DNA of 64,000 bases, from the NCBI RefSeq assembly GCF_000003815.2, contig NC_049995.1:12877436-12941435 (forward strand), given 5' to 3'. Below are positions 12,070 through 24,690 of this stretch, one piece after another. A model generated the notes under the pieces. It had not been told where the DNA came from. It made no database searches and saw only the letters and a list, made by a program, of their open reading frames with translations. Made by a program: the position numbers and the translations under genes. This stretch comes from Branchiostoma floridae. Taxonomy: Eukaryota; Chordata; Leptocardii; Amphioxiformes; Branchiostomatidae. Numbering within the stretch: the stretch's first letter is position 1; each line of letters opens with the position of its first letter.

Positions 12070-12800
12070 TCCTTTGTTTAAAAACGGAGTACAACAGCAG
12101 TGGCTTGTTGTTGTTACCTGAGTATACTGGTCTGCACATAGTCTTACCTGTTGCCTCAGAATGGTCTCTGTCAGGTCAGTCCTGTGTATTCTATGTTTAA
12201 AACGGAAAGAACAGAAAAAGAAGAGCCTTTAGTAAAACAGCAGTGTTTTGTTGTTGTTACCTGAGTATACTGGTCCATGCATAGCTTTACCTGTTGCCTC
12301 AGTCACATTAGAATGGTCTCTGTCAGATTACTCTTGTCTATCCTATGTTAAAACGGGGAACCTATAGTAAAACAGCAGTGTTTTGTTGTTGTTACCTGAG
12401 TATACAGGCCCACATATAGCTTTACCTGTTGCACCCGATACATTAGAACATTCTCTGTCAGATTATTCAGTCTTGTGTGTGTCTATCCTATGTAAAAAAC
12501 GGAAACAGCAGAAAAAGAGGAGCCTTTACTACAACAGCAGTGGCTTGTTGTTGTTACCTGAGTATACTGGTCCACACCTAGTCTTACCTGTTGCATCCGA
12601 CATATTACAATGGTCTCTGTCAGATAACTAGTCCTGTGTGTGTCTGTCCTATGTTAAAAAAGGAAACAACGGAAGAAGAGGAACCTTTAGTAAAACAGCA
12701 GTGTTTTGTTGTTGTTACCTGAGTATACAGGTCCACACATAGTCCTACCTGTTACCTCAGACACATTAGAACGGTCTCTGTCAGATTATCCCTTGCACCA
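12070..12800. repeat. Five-copy tandem array, unit 135-165 bp
   Basis: GTTGTTGTTACCTGAGTATA recurs five times (near 12107, 12250, 12385, 12547 and 12710), each followed by TACCTGTTGC or TACCTGTTAC and GGTCTCTGTCAG-like words. Confidence 0.88.
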
Positions 12801-13769
12801 GGGAAAGTCGAGGAAGTAAGGCGCTCTTAGCTGTCAATCAACCAAGGAGCAGCCCTTTCATTGGTCAGTTCAGTGTTTTAGAAGATAAGAAGATTTAGGA
12901 AGGACAAGAAAGAAGTTCCTTGTTTAGAGGACTTTCAACGTGACATTCAAGAAAGGGAAGGTTAAGGTCAAAAGGGAAAAAAGAACTCCTCAATTCTTGG
13001 TGTTTAAAAAAAATTAATTTACACCTGAATGCTTTCCTTGTCAATGAAACCATCTTCAGGATTTTTAGAACTAGTGAGAGCTACTGTCAAATGTTACTAT
13101 ATCTTCTTGGCCATTACTGGGTAATTTTGCAGTTCAAAGGTCATGACCTACAGGTTAAAGGTCAGAAATTCTTAACAGGTTGTTATGGAATGTCTAAAAT
13201 TTGATCTCAAACATTTTAGACAGTGATGTTTGTTCCTACAGTAAAAACTGAATGCCTCCTTCCCCAATCTTGAAAATCATCGACCGCAATATTGGATGGA
13301 TTTTACTGTAAATTGCCTAATCTTATTCAGGCCTTGAAATAGCTTTCTGTATCTTTATCATGTTTCATTGTAAGCTCCAGTTTTACCTGCATTAATCTAC
13401 ATAACCAGGTGGTATGAACATGTAAAGCTCCGCTATAAACATATATGGTCACCGAACCATTTTGTATTACACTAAGTGACTAAGTTACAGTGTATTTCAT
13501 TTCTTTCCACTATAGTATAAATTGGTTTCTGGCACGGCTCCATGCACTCATTTCATAACTGGTTGATTTTGAGAATTGGCAGCGCAACTCCAGATGCAAA
13601 TGTCGTCATGAAGCTTTCAAAATGTTCTGTTGTTTTGACAAAAAAAGGCATATTTTCTAGTCTTACAAGTAGTATTAATTGCCTGTGGTATTCAGTAGAA
13701 TAGAAGTATTTTGAATCCAAAATGCTATCCTATTTAACAATGGCGTAAAATATGACAAAGCAAGAACTG

Positions 13770-14025
13770 TGAAGACCATCTGTATCTAGACAGAATGTAA
13801 AGTTGATTTTGCCGTGAATCTGAATTTTGGTAGGGTCTGCGTTTGACAAAAGATAGGGCTAACTCACAAAGTCACTTTGCATTTTTTACAAGCAAAAAAA
13901 TACCCAGTACTGTAAAGACCCGCTGTAACTAGACAGAATGTAAAGTTAATTGTGCCTTGAATCTGAATATTGGTAAGGTCAGCATTTGACAAAAGACTGG
14001 ACTAACTCACAAAGTCACTTCCCTC
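13770..14025. repeat. Two-copy tandem duplication, unit about 138 bp
   Basis: CTAGACAGAATGTAAAGTT, GAATCTGAAT, TTTGACAAAAGA and CTAACTCACAAAGTCACTT occur in the same order in both halves. Confidence 0.85.
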
Positions 14026-14127
14026 TATCTAAATTCAATTACTTCTCTCCAGGGTCATCGGTAGGAAGCACAAGTCAGTGGAGTCTGTATTGTTAATTCA
14101 TGCTGACACAGGCAGCTTGGAGAAGGG

Positions 14128-14350
14128 ATAGGGCCTAGGAAAAATAATGTTGTGTTTCCTGTTTCAAATAGTAGAAATTGGCCAAATAGACAGAAAACAC
14201 ACCAGAGGAGTTGGTTGGCCGAGGAGTACAGTTTGGCCAATTTCTAATATTTCTACTATTTTTTCCAGCGACCTGGGAGCCTGGTAGAGGCTTAGGCTTT
14301 TCTATGGTAGGTAGGGAAACAGGAAACACAACATTTTCTTTCCTCGGCCT
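14128..14350. repeat. Inverted-repeat element
   Basis: Outer arms GTTGTGTTTCCTGTTTC and GAAACAGGAAACACAAC, and inner arms AATAGTAGAAATTGGCC and its complement, fold into a long hairpin. It is probably a MITE. Confidence 0.7.
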
Positions 14351-15740
14351 AGTTCAGGGCACGGAGGTTACCATGGGCCAAAACTGTCGCTATTGTGAGC
14401 CCCGAATCAATGAGGTTTATCTATCTGTGACCTGCCGTGTCAGGCAGGGTTAGGGAGAGAGCCATACATGCATGTCATGTGTAGAGGGGAGATTCCTCTA
14501 TTGAATGTGCTTACTGAAATGGAAGGGAACATAATGCTAGGTTTGTAGTTGTAAGTATTCGGACCAAATGAGTGGAAAAGATACATGCCCTAAAGTCACT
14601 CTTGATTATGGAGTATGTATTAACTGGCTAGAGGTACATGTAGCAGTGTTCACAATGTTTTATGTATGCTGGAACACATGTACATTTTGTATATATCAAT
14701 TTAGATGTGTTAAAAGATATATTTTTAAATCTGTATATATCTAGTATGTATAAAGGGTGGTAGCTGTCGTCCTTATTTGAGATGAAGTTTGATAATTTTA
14801 GTACTGTACAGTCAAACCTTCCTTAGTTCCTAAGCTAAAGAGAAGATTTCAATATCAAAAAACATGTACACCAAAGATGACTGCATTCAAGTTTCTAGAA
14901 TGTTATGGTCTCATTGATGAGTTTCTTCTTCCCATAGACTTCTATGTATTAATTCGTGGTTTAAATGGGCGCATTCATAATGAAGCTACGTGAAATTTCA
15001 GCAGATTTTTCATTCTATGTCGAGCACATTTACCCTATATCGTGGGGAAAAATTGCCAATGTAAACTATACGTAGGAACTTTTTTTATAGCAATTACAAA
15101 GTACGATTAGTCAACCCCCACAAATGGCACTTTTTCGCTGCTATTGTACAACCGCACCACTCAGAACCCACGACTGTGTACCTCCGACCTAGCGCGCGGC
15201 TGCAAAACTTTACCTGCTAATTTCTTCAGTTACAAATAAGCTTTCACCAATCTAACTTTTGAGATCAGTTCTGCTGGCTAAAAGGGAATTTCTCACTGCT
15301 AAAAACATGCGTCTGTGCAGCCGTTCATTTTTGGCTCGGATCTCTTTTAGGGTACCCACTCGCGGAGTAATACATCAATGAGACCTTTATGTGAAAGAAT
15401 TCATCTTGAATTTTGAGCTTCAATGCAAAAGCTTTCATCAGTTCTAAACTGAGGGCTATAAAATGTAAGGAAATGCCACTGTGTATTCTTGGAGGGAATC
15501 TTTCCCACTCCAAAGGCCTTAATGGCCACTAATGTGTTTGAGATAGGAGGTAAGTACAGATCTAATCTATTTATTACTTTGTGGGGAAAGTGTAAACAAT
15601 ACAGTAACAGCACTTATCAAGTGATCACCACTGAGTGAAAGAAACATTGCTTGGTTTTCTTAAAGTTTAGAATTTGTAGCTGTTTGAAAGGCTGATTTTT
15701 ACTTCAGCTTGAGTGAAAAACAGGCTTCCTACAATAGACC

Positions 15741-16078
15741 CAGGGCTCGAAATTCATTTTTGGGATTAGGTGCACTGGTGCACCCAGCTTAATAAATTGG
15801 GTGCACCAAAAAATGTTTGGGTGCACCACTTAGATTTAAGTAGAATGTCAAGAAAACCTAATAACAAAACTTAGTTACAAGCTATCATGACAGACATTTT
15901 TATTATCTTTCTAACACTTAGAAAGAATATGATGTATACTAGCATACTTGATACCTTTCCATACATAAACCTAACAAAATATTCGGGTGCACCCTGTGCA
16001 CCCACTGAAAAAAATTGGGTGCACAGTTCCAATTTCGGGTGCACCTGGGTGCACATGCACCCAGTATTTCGAGCCCTG
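15741..16078. mobile_element. CAGGGCTCGAA element, GGTGCAC subtype, copy 2
   Basis: The same layout and nearly the same sequence as 7550-7891, with CAGGGCTCGAAATTC and TATTTCGAGCCCTG ends. A perfect 5-bp direct repeat AGACC flanks it (15736-15740 and 16079-16083). Confidence 0.88.
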
Positions 16079-16104
16079 AGACCCCAATACTGAAATCCCA
16101 AAAG

Positions 16105-16285
16105 TACAGTAGGGGCATCCTCAGTGAATTAAGCAAGGCACCTACATTTGTAGATGTGCAAAGGTTATTCGGTGTAATATAACTGACTGCTCTTGCTATG
16201 CATAACGATGAAGCTGGTGTTACGCCGAAGGGCAGGTACATGCATATTCAGTATAATGGCTATACAGATACAGTACAAAGATATG
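16105..16285 (+). mobile_element. 3' tail of a non-LTR retrotransposon, decayed
   Basis: It shares GGGGCATC, AGATGTGCAAAGGTTATTCG, GGTGTAATATAAC, AGCTGGTGTTACGCCGAA and the tail TACAGATACAG with the better copy at 53199-53495. Confidence 0.7.
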
Positions 16286-16539
16286 GTGGGGCCTTATGTA
16301 TTGTACTATCAATAAAAAATACTTTAATCATTCAATGTGTGTAGGCTTCAAACTAGTCCCCAAGCAGACATTTGCTGGATAAAAAAAAGAGAAGAAATTG
16401 GTCAAATAGGGGCAAATGAGTTGCATTGGATTTTCTGGGTAGTCAGTCTGTTGCAGTCTATCCAGCTATCACCAAACTACTGTACAGAAAATGAGCGTAT
16501 TAGTTTTATGATCTTTGAAGTTGGCGACAATGAACAGAC

Positions 16540-16665
16540 TCCACTGGCCAGACAGTTCACTCCTACTAGACTTTTATTCCTAACTTGGCCAAAGTCTCCT
16601 ATTACTAGTATTAGTATTACTATTCAGCCCGGCCGGAGTCTGGTAGAAACTAGAGTCAAACTCAA
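16540..16665 (-). repeat. Dispersed repeat, inverted relative to 53675-53775
   Basis: CTCCTACTAGACTTTTATTC, CTAACTTGGCCAA and ACTATTCAGCC appear in reverse complement near 53690-53765. Confidence 0.65.
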
Positions 16666-17310
16666 ACTAAACTCCGTAGTTTGTTGATGTTCTGTAGGTG
16701 TGTTAATCACCCATAACACACACCTACAGCTTACGTCTCCTTTGTCTAGACTAACCGTCCCCGTCCCTTTGTCCTGTGACATGCCTGTTGTTTTGAGCTA
16801 TGCTGTAGTAAATCCCCTTGTGTAGGCCATACTAGCGGAATGTGCTGGTTTGGAAGTTTCACGTAGTCGTACTCTACTGGGTGTTAGGCATGATCTAGAC
16901 ACTTTTTTTCCCGATATCGCCGAGCCAACAACCTCTTACCGACAGCTTTTTTTCATTGTCTAGATGGAACTGCAATATCGCCATAAAGATATTGGCAGAA
17001 TTTCTCCCGAAAGGTCCGGAGTATTCACCCGATAGCTTAGCAGGGGTCCCCGATAGCTTGGCAGGGGTCCCGACAGCTTCCGCGCATGTGTAGATGCATC
17101 CCAACTTCGCGAGGGCATATAACGTGAGCTCATTAGGCTATATAGCTGTTTATGACTGCAAGTGCCACGGGTGTCCCGTGGCCAACGTTCCAGATCCCTC
17201 CCAACATCTCCACAGATATCGGCAAAAACTGTGCATAGATTGAGCCTTAGATTAGAATATAGGGGAGAAACACAGGTCAACATTCTGCATGTCTCTTAAT
17301 AGGGCCTGCA

Positions 17311-17400
17311 TAGCCTGGATACCAGACCGCAGCCCGATCTCAAAAATATCTATCGTGTAGATATTTTTGAGGTCGGGCTGGGGTCTGGTATCCAGGCTAG
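17311..17400. repeat. Near-perfect 90-bp hairpin
   Basis: The arms 17312-17352 and 17358-17399 pair almost completely (AGCCTGGATACCAGACC with GGTCTGGTATCCAGGCT, AGCCCGA with TCGGGCT, CTCAAAAATATCTA with TAGATATTTTTGAG) around a loop of about 5 nt. It is probably a foldback MITE; a small-RNA hairpin is possible but unsupported. Confidence 0.85.
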
Positions 17401-18328
17401 GCTCTGCAGGGCATGTCCTTTTATGCTAAGTGTGAGACTGAGAGGTTGTTTTTATTTTGTTCTAAGTTATAGCCAACTGCTCAAATTCAACAATGTAATC
17501 GTTGTATTCTATGGTTTAAGTGTAATAGACTCATACTTAGCGCAAAACGAGGACAATTTTCTCAAATTTAATGCAATACATAGCTGCATTCTTTCTGAAT
17601 TTAGCATAATAATAAAGCGTTGATTTAACTCGAGGCCAGATGGACTCAACTTAAGCAAGTAAGCAAGCAAGATGGTCATACCCCCATACGAACTCACTGA
17701 CACAGTGACAGGTGTATTTATATGTACTGTATGTACTCTATGCTTGCAACACTCAACTTACACAATCGCTATAGAATGTAGCTTGAAAAATTTGACTTTA
17801 AAAATTTTTCGCCTGGTTGAAGGTTTCAGTAATTAGCTTGGCTTGCCTAAAAGCTGTTCTTAAATTCCAAGTGCCAGATCTTAAATTCCGTGTGCCAGGT
17901 CTTACGGAAGCCCTTGACAGCTTGTTTATTGCGTTGACACGTTGTTTATTTTGCCATTCTGTCGATGTTATGTGGATAATCTGTTTGGAGTGACTTGTTG
18001 GCGGGCTAAGAAGATCACACACAATGGTCACGTATGCAAGGCAAAAGTCTTTGAATCGTAACAAAACAATCTGATAGCTTCTAATTCTTGGTCAAAGTTG
18101 GACTGTAATTTATAACTTACTCAAATTTTTCAAGTGTCAAACTTGAGTCTTTGTCAAGGAGTGAAAAAGCCACTACCTTTCTGACATCATGGTCATTATA
18201 CAGAAAGTCTATAACGCCCCCTGTCTCTGTTGAGGGATGGTTGTCAGACCCTTATGTAGATGGCTCCTTTTATTCTTTTCTTGCATGATTTTAAATTAAA
18301 ATTTTTCTTAAAATTTTATTACACTATT

Positions 18329-18681
18329 GCAACCTAAGCAATATTACAGCGTCAAAGTGGAAATATTCTGAATAAGGCAATCTGCATGATATTGACATCT
18401 ACTGCACTGTATTCTCACATTTACATCATAATTTGATACTTTGAGCGGTTAAAAACAGCCCAGAGACAAGTTGCACGAGGATATTCCTTATTATTGTACC
18501 CCCCAAAAATAAGGACTTGATCTGGAATCCTTGTGCAACTCATTCCCGCGCTGTTTTTAACGGCTCAATTTATGAAATAATGATGTTAATGTGCTAAAAT
18601 AGTGCATTAGATGTCAATATTATACAGACTGCCTTATTCAGAATATTTCCAATTTTAACAATGTGATATTGCTTAGGTTGC
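18329..18681. repeat. 350-bp foldback element
   Basis: The whole interval is one imperfect inverted repeat. GCAACCTAAGCAATATTA pairs with the end GATATTGCTTAGGTTGC, GAATAAGGCAATCTG with CAGACTGCCTTATTC, GAGCGGTTAAAAACAGC with GCTGTTTTTAACGGCTC, and GACAAGTTGCAC with GTGCAACTC near the centre. Confidence 0.88.
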
Positions 18682-18689
18682 CTTTAAGT

Positions 18690-18965
18690 ACAAGAAATAT
18701 AAAATAAAATCACAAATACACTACAATGTGCCTAAAATATCACATATCAATATGAAAATTTTTCTTCCAAAATATCTTGCATAAAAATACAACTTTGAGT
18801 CCCTTTGATTATTGGTTGTCCTCTGGTATCAAAGGAATATGCAATGATAACAGAAATGCACTTAAATGTCCCTGGAAATTAAATATCAACAAGAAAATCC
18901 TTTTATACAGAATATCTCCCATAAAAATCCATCTTTGAGTCCCTTTGATTAGTGTAAAGCATAGA
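18690..18965. repeat. Two-copy tandem duplication, unit about 135 bp
   Basis: AAATATC, ATAAAAAT and CTTTGAGTCCCTTTGATTA recur in both halves. Confidence 0.7.
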
Positions 18966-19429
18966 TCTACAACAAACTGTATTAGATTAGTATTCCACTT
19001 GTGTCCGCATGTCCCATTACACGCAGACTGAGTGGCTGCCATACTAATGAAAAAAATTGGGATATAATTAATAACTTGTTGACACGCTATTAATTCCTGG
19101 AATCCACAGGTGGTTTCACTGCGGCAGATTCCAGGAGAATAATCTGGAATGCAGCGGAGGGTGTTATACTGTTACTCTTGAGATATTAGCAGTGGTTTTC
19201 TTTCTGCTATGACCTCTCTACTGCAAATTCACCGCAAATATGTGTTTCCAAAATGTGTGTCTAAATGCTATAATTGTGTGCAGAAAACCTCTTCATTAGA
19301 TTTGTATCATTTGTAGATAAAGAGAATTGTTTCAGCAGATCATAATAAACCCTTCATTCTTTCCCTCGTACAACGAAATCAAGTCCCTCTGAAAATAAAT
19401 GAATTTACAGTTACTGTACTTCTATCCTA

Positions 19430-19705
19430 GTAACCTTTGACCTTTGATCCTTCACAAAGGAAGTGAGGTCAGGAAGTGTTCTGGTTGGTCAGCCATGACT
19501 AATTGAACTTGTTCGTAATGAGCAGACAGTTTTATGACTGTGTTGTCATCTTTAAAACATAGTCCTCCGATCATTGTGACCTTTAAACTTTGACCTGTAG
19601 TCCTGACCCACAGGAAGTGAGTTCAGGAAGCGTTCAAGTTGGTCAGGCATGACTAATTGAACTTGTTCGTTATGAGCAGACAGTTTTGCTCCCATTGTCA
19701 GCTTC
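19430..19705. repeat. Two-copy tandem duplication, unit 154 bp
   Basis: GGAAGTGAG, TCAGGAAG, TTGGTCAG, CATGACTAATTGAACTTGTT and ATGAGCAGACAGTTTT recur at a spacing of 154 bp. Confidence 0.9.
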
Positions 19706-21534
19706 AATAATTCCAGTTCCTAGAGGGGGACTGGTCAGGACTTTAGATTTGTAGATGTTGTGCCAAGGAGCTGTCTATCATCCTTGGGGTAGTGCCAGGA
19801 TGTAGTGTTTAGTATTGCAGGAGGGTGTCCCTTTGTCTCCCGCTATGTGCCTAGAAACTTTGTTATATATCTCAAACCTTGACATGCAGAGGAAGAAAAC
19901 AAGAGTGGATCAAACTTTTACACTGACTTGTTGCAATGTACATTGACATGATATACGAAAGAGTTCTGTACCCTAGGCGCTTTGTCCTGGTTTACACTAA
20001 TGTAGATAGAACCCCCTTCATAATATGCCAAAAGCAAGGAAGTCAACTGCACAAAATTCGGCAGCCTTACCACGAATTCCAAGGATACGTCAGCCTTTCC
20101 CACAAAGAACGGGAAATGAAAATGAATTCACGGCCTATGCCTTATGGTAAAGAGCACGCAGACCATCATATCTGTTTCTTCTTTGATCTTAATTGTCTAC
20201 TCACTCCATTAATTATCAACAATTGAAAATTCCAACAACCAGGAAATCATATTGGCTTGGCCCTATCGTCCGCGGCATAACCTGATGCAAACACACAAGC
20301 ACCAGTTGAGCTGAGGTCGACCGTGACGGTCGCCATGGCAACCGGACAGAAGACGGAATTCCCAGCAACCTTGTAGTGGACAAAGCGATTAAAATTCCTG
20401 CTGGGAAGACGAGCGGCAGTGTGGAGTAGAGAAGACTCGCTCACCGGCCCAGAAAATCCTGTTGTAGGAAGATGCGGGAAGGAAGAGGCTCAGGAATTTA
20501 TTTGGCACAGTTTTACTACGGCTGAAAATAGAAAGGAGGGTGAGAAAAGAAATGGAAAAGAAAACAAGATACGTGTCTTTAGATGTGAACACAGGCAGAG
20601 ATATTGGTTAAGCTGTAAAAATGTATCTTTTCTCTCTCTCTTTATCCCTTTAGTCTAACTCTAAGTATTTGAACGTTGAGGCATCACAGAAGATCTGGCA
20701 ACCGGTTTTCTCCACCCGTCTCGGTTTTGGTTTTCATGTTTTCTTAGCATTTCACTTAGTGTCATGCTTGTCTATTCTCTGATATTATCCTCCCATTCTT
20801 TCCATTGCCAACCAGTCCATTGTATCTGTTCAGGTTGTTCTAATTTGTTTCCTTGCTTTCCTGATTTGCAAAAAGATAGCGAAAAGATAACTAGAAAGTC
20901 AGAATGAATATTTCGAAGTACACATGTACAAGGAGGAAGTCTGTTCCTTAGCAAATACAGTTTTAGGGAGTGATTATGGTTAGATTCAAGTATTCTTCCC
21001 AAACCCTTTTTTCATCTTGAACAAGAACCACAATAATGAATTGATATAGCCTTAGAGTAAGAAACAGATTATTTTTAGGGGTTTGCTCCCAATAGTTTCC
21101 GAGAAATGCTTTTCATTATAGTCCTGGAACAAGGCATGTTCCCTTTGGGGCGATGCATCAAATGTGTCCACTGACTGTAAATTCATCTATATTTGCTGGG
21201 ACACGGTTTCATGGTCAGTGATTTTCGAAGTGCTTTAAGGTTGCGATTGATGCTGCTTCCATATACAGTTGTAATGTATTGAAAATGCATATTTGCAGGG
21301 TGGAAATATTTAGATTTGTGTGGAGAGATCGTTGAGAAATTTAAAGTATAATAAAACTGTTACAAATATCTGAAGATTTACAGTAGATTAATTTCATGAT
21401 AAGCGTTTGTTCCATGTTACTCTGTGACAGTGGGTAACCTCTGACGACAGAGTGTAATAAACAAGTACATACTTTGTCCTGGTAAGCTATCAGTAATGTT
21501 ATTAGGGCTTCGTTTTCTTACCTGTTTGTCGTTA

Positions 21535-21755
21535 TTTGTTTGTCTGGGTCTGTCCATATCATCGGCATGATATATATTATATTATTGGAACTGATGTGGC
21601 GGAAACCATCAATATGTCAAGGAGAATGTTACCTACGGTCTTGTCTGCTTGGGACTCTCCATATCATCGGCATTTTATATATTATATTGTTGCAACTAAT
21701 GCGGCGGAAACCATAAATACGTATGGCGTATGTTACCTACGGTCACTTGTTTGGA
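21535..21755. repeat. Two-copy tandem duplication, unit about 115 bp
   Basis: TCCATATCATCGGCAT, TATATATTATATT, GGCGGAAACCAT and GTTACCTACGGTC recur in order. Confidence 0.88.
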
Positions 21756-22099
21756 GCTGTTCTAGTCCACACTCCCCTCCCCTAACCATAAATATGGTAA
21801 TGTAATGTTTGCTATGATCCAGTTAAACTGAGGAACTGCACCATTAAACTATCTAGGTTACTCCTGTGGGGAACGATGCATGGAAACCATTTCAGTCTCA
21901 TCTCTCTGGCAGTTAATATTCATTAGTCTCCAAGCAGATCCATTTGTGGCAAGGCATTAGCCAAAGGGCCAACCAATATCCAATGGTCCATCAATGTAGT
22001 TGTGACTGTGGGGTTCAACTTCAAGGCTACCAACTGAACAGTCCATCTAGGATATTGGAGATCTCTTTCTCACCTTAGTAATATGATGCAATGCCTGTT

Positions 22100-22350
22100 A
22101 GACATCTTCCTCAGTCAGAGCTTCTAACTGAAGTGCTACTTCTGGCCACTGTATATAGCCGATATAGGTGATGCTTTCACAACGCTAACACAGTCTCAAA
22201 TGTACCCCAGTGATGAACTGGGATGAGGGGGGATACAAACTTAGCCATGTTTGGGATTGTGTTCTTCCTAGTATAATCACCTACATTGGCTACATATAGC
22301 AGCGAGAAGCAGAACTCCAGTCAGAAGCTCTGAGGAAAAAGTCCGATAGG
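22100..22350. repeat. 250-bp foldback element
   Basis: CTTCCTCAGTCAGAGCTTCT at the left pairs with AGAAGCTCTGAGGAAA at the right. GTATATAGCCGATATAGGTGAT pairs imperfectly with ATCACCTACATTGGCTACATATA. Confidence 0.8.
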
Positions 22351-22728
22351 CCTAAACTAAGCAGGTTAGCATTACTGGTTGCACAAAAGAAATCTCCTTT
22401 ATCCAATGGTTAAACGTAATGGGTGTGGAATAGACCTCAAGTTGTTGTGTGGTTTGGGTGTGGAATAGTAACTACTCTCCCCCACTGCTGGAAACCATTA
22501 GTATCCCATAACCTCCTGGCATGTTCTAAGTGATGTTTTCAAGGTCAAGGGGTCATCACTTCTCCCATGGGTCAAGTTTTCACCCCAAACAAGATGTTTC
22601 ATTAAACCACCCTGAACAGAAAACCAATCAGGCTTGGTCACAATGGGAGAAGGAGACGTCCAAAAATAACAACAAACTTGGATCTGGGGATGGGGTGGGT
22701 GTTATGTAGAAGTAGAAAAAAGGTTCGT

Positions 22729-24044
22729 CCGGGCTCGAAATTCTACCTACATATGCAGGTTAGTGCAGGTAAAATTAGAGCTGTGCAAGTATTTTAGGTG
22801 TCTACCTAAACCTAACCTGCACTGGTCCATGTACTGGGTTTTATTCATAAATGTCCCAGTATGATGTAGGTGTATGTGGATTGTTATTAGCTGTATTGAC
22901 TGTTACCACCTATAAAGTATAAAAGAAAAAAATAGCAATGGTTCCTGTACAATTTTAGTAGGATCCATACTTCCTAAATTCAGAGTGGTGCAGGTAAACT
23001 TTGTTTGGTGCAGGTACAGTCAAACCTGCCCGAGCGACCACCTCTTCTCAGCGACCACCTGGCCATTTCGACCGCTTTTCCTCGGTCCCGATTTTTTTTC
23101 CCATTGACGTAAGCATTAAGTGACCTTTTCTCAACGACCACCTGGCCAACGCGACCGCGACCGGCCCAACTTGGGACGCATAACGACCGCATCATTTTCA
23201 AAATTGAGGTTTTCATCGATTTTTGATGATAACTAGCGCGATTATGTGCCGAAATTGGCCAGTTCGCCACGGCTTTTGACTGCCATTACGATGTTATGTT
23301 TAGAATACAGATGGCGGCGGTCAATGGGTGGGTCAATGGGGCAGTCTACTGTAATATGGGAGGAAATTCCGTTGTAAGAAAATCCGAATTTAGTTGTTAC
23401 AGAAGTTTTTTTTTTTCAATCTATATCATCATAAGGTGAACGAATGCTGAAATGTATATAGCCTCATACTTTTTCAAGAAAGCTCTGTGTAGCTCATACC
23501 TTTTTAAGAAAGATCTGTGTGAGTGCTTTTGTTCAACTGTACTGTACATTCACCCGTGGGTAAGTACGCTATCGGGACGTACCGGGCATCGAATTCGAAA
23601 AGTGCACCGTAGTTATTTTAGATACAGCGATCAAGAACACAGCGACGCATAAAGGCTTGTATGGTAACAGACAGCATCAAAGTTCTCTTACTGTCTAGAA
23701 CGTTAGTGTACAAATATTGAGCTTTAGAACACTGTATTGAATAAAAGCTCGATAAAAGCTTGGGGTTAAATTTACAGTTTACAGTGTGCGTGTTGTATTT
23801 GACATTAAAGACCTCTCTTCTTTGCGCGCATGCAGTGTGCTTGCTATTTGCCATTAAACACAGCGGAAACCATTTATACTTTGCATCGGGCATGTTTTGA
23901 GTTGATACTCTTCTCAGCGACCACCTGTCCAAATTGACCGTTTTTTTCCGGTCCCCAGGGTGGTCGACTTGGGCAGGTTTGACTGTAGTTTTCAATGCCC
24001 CCTGCACCAGTGCAGGTATGCAGGAAAAAGTACTTCGAGCCCTA
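22729..24044. mobile_element. CAGGGCTCGAA element, GTGCAGGTA subtype
   Basis: The left end GGGCTCGAAATTC and the right end ACTTCGAGCCC match this family, each with a mutated outermost base. GTGCAGGTA, TGCAGGT or the complement recurs near both ends. The Tigger-like element 23017-23985 is inserted inside. No clear target duplication is left. Confidence 0.7.
23017..23985. mobile_element. Tigger/pogo-like non-autonomous DNA transposon
   Basis: The ends CAGTCAAACCTGCCCGAGCG and the complement TGGGCAGGTTTGACTG are inverted repeats, followed by GCGACCACCT motifs. TA dinucleotides flank both ends, as in Tc1/mariner superfamily elements. The 969-bp interior has no transposase frame. The short frame on the minus strand at 22980-23270 is an accident of the terminal repeats. 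Confidence 0.82.
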
Positions 24045-24269
24045 TGTGGGGAAGGAAAGTTCATTAAAGAGTATTTAACCCTATCCTGCTTAGGGAGCTT
24101 TTTTTGGCAACAATTTCAGATCTGGAGACGTCCAAAAATAACAACAAACCCAGATCAGGGGAGGGGGTTGGTGTTGTGTGGAAGGAGGGTTCATTGAGTA
24201 GTGTTTAACCCTCCCCTGCCGAGGGAGCCTCTTGGCAGCAATTTTTTAGATTAGTTACAGGTTTGGACC

Positions 24270-24690
24270 TGTGGAATGGCCAAGTGAGTAGAGTGTATGC
24301 CTTGCATTTGGTCCTGAGTTTGAACCTGGTCCAAGTCATACCAAAAAATTTTCTCTCAGCTTATACCACTCAGCAAGAATAATTGTAGTTGAACATACAC
24401 CACTACTTGCAATTGTCCACTGCTATGGTGTGTGCACAAAGTTTTGTGGCCTAAGGGCTATTGAAATGGAGATGGGCACTGCACTAGGCACCATCTGGTG
24501 CAGAAAGACCTTCAACATTGCAGGATGTAAGTGGTTGAACCACAGACTAAGGATGAAGAATTATTCTTTTTTGTTAGTTAATAGTACAGTGTGGCTTCCC
24601 TATGGCTGAGTATCTAGCCAAATACACTGGGTTGTCCCTACTCTTCTTGATAAGTGTGCTGGGTTCTTTTACGTGCAGAGGTTTTGTCGC
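24270..24690 (+). mobile_element. Probable SINE with tRNA-like head
   Basis: An A-box-like TGGCCAAGTGAGTAG and a B-box-like GAGTTTGAACC lie near 24277-24328. The 3' part has CCTACTCTTCTTGATAAG and TGGGTTCTTTTACGTGC. The same tail words occur after the retrotransposon reading frame at 63746-63862, as expected for a SINE using that LINE's enzyme. Confidence 0.55.

Larger units (their letters stand above)
22656..24250. repeat. Two-copy tandem repeat split by a nested insertion
   Basis: GACGTCCAAAAATAACAACA starts copies at about 22657 and 24128. The first copy is interrupted after about 72 bp by the element 22729-24044 and resumes at 24045 with GGGGAAGGAAAGTTCATT. The uninterrupted second copy (24128-24250) shows the original order. 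Confidence 0.75.

Noticed and set aside
17311-17400. microRNA precursor
   Set aside because: The pairing is too long and too perfect for a typical precursor and looks like a foldback element; only small-RNA data could revive it.
22980-23270. Minus-strand frame of 96 codons rich in R and K
   Set aside because: It overlaps the terminal repeat and GCGACCACC motifs of the Tigger-like element.
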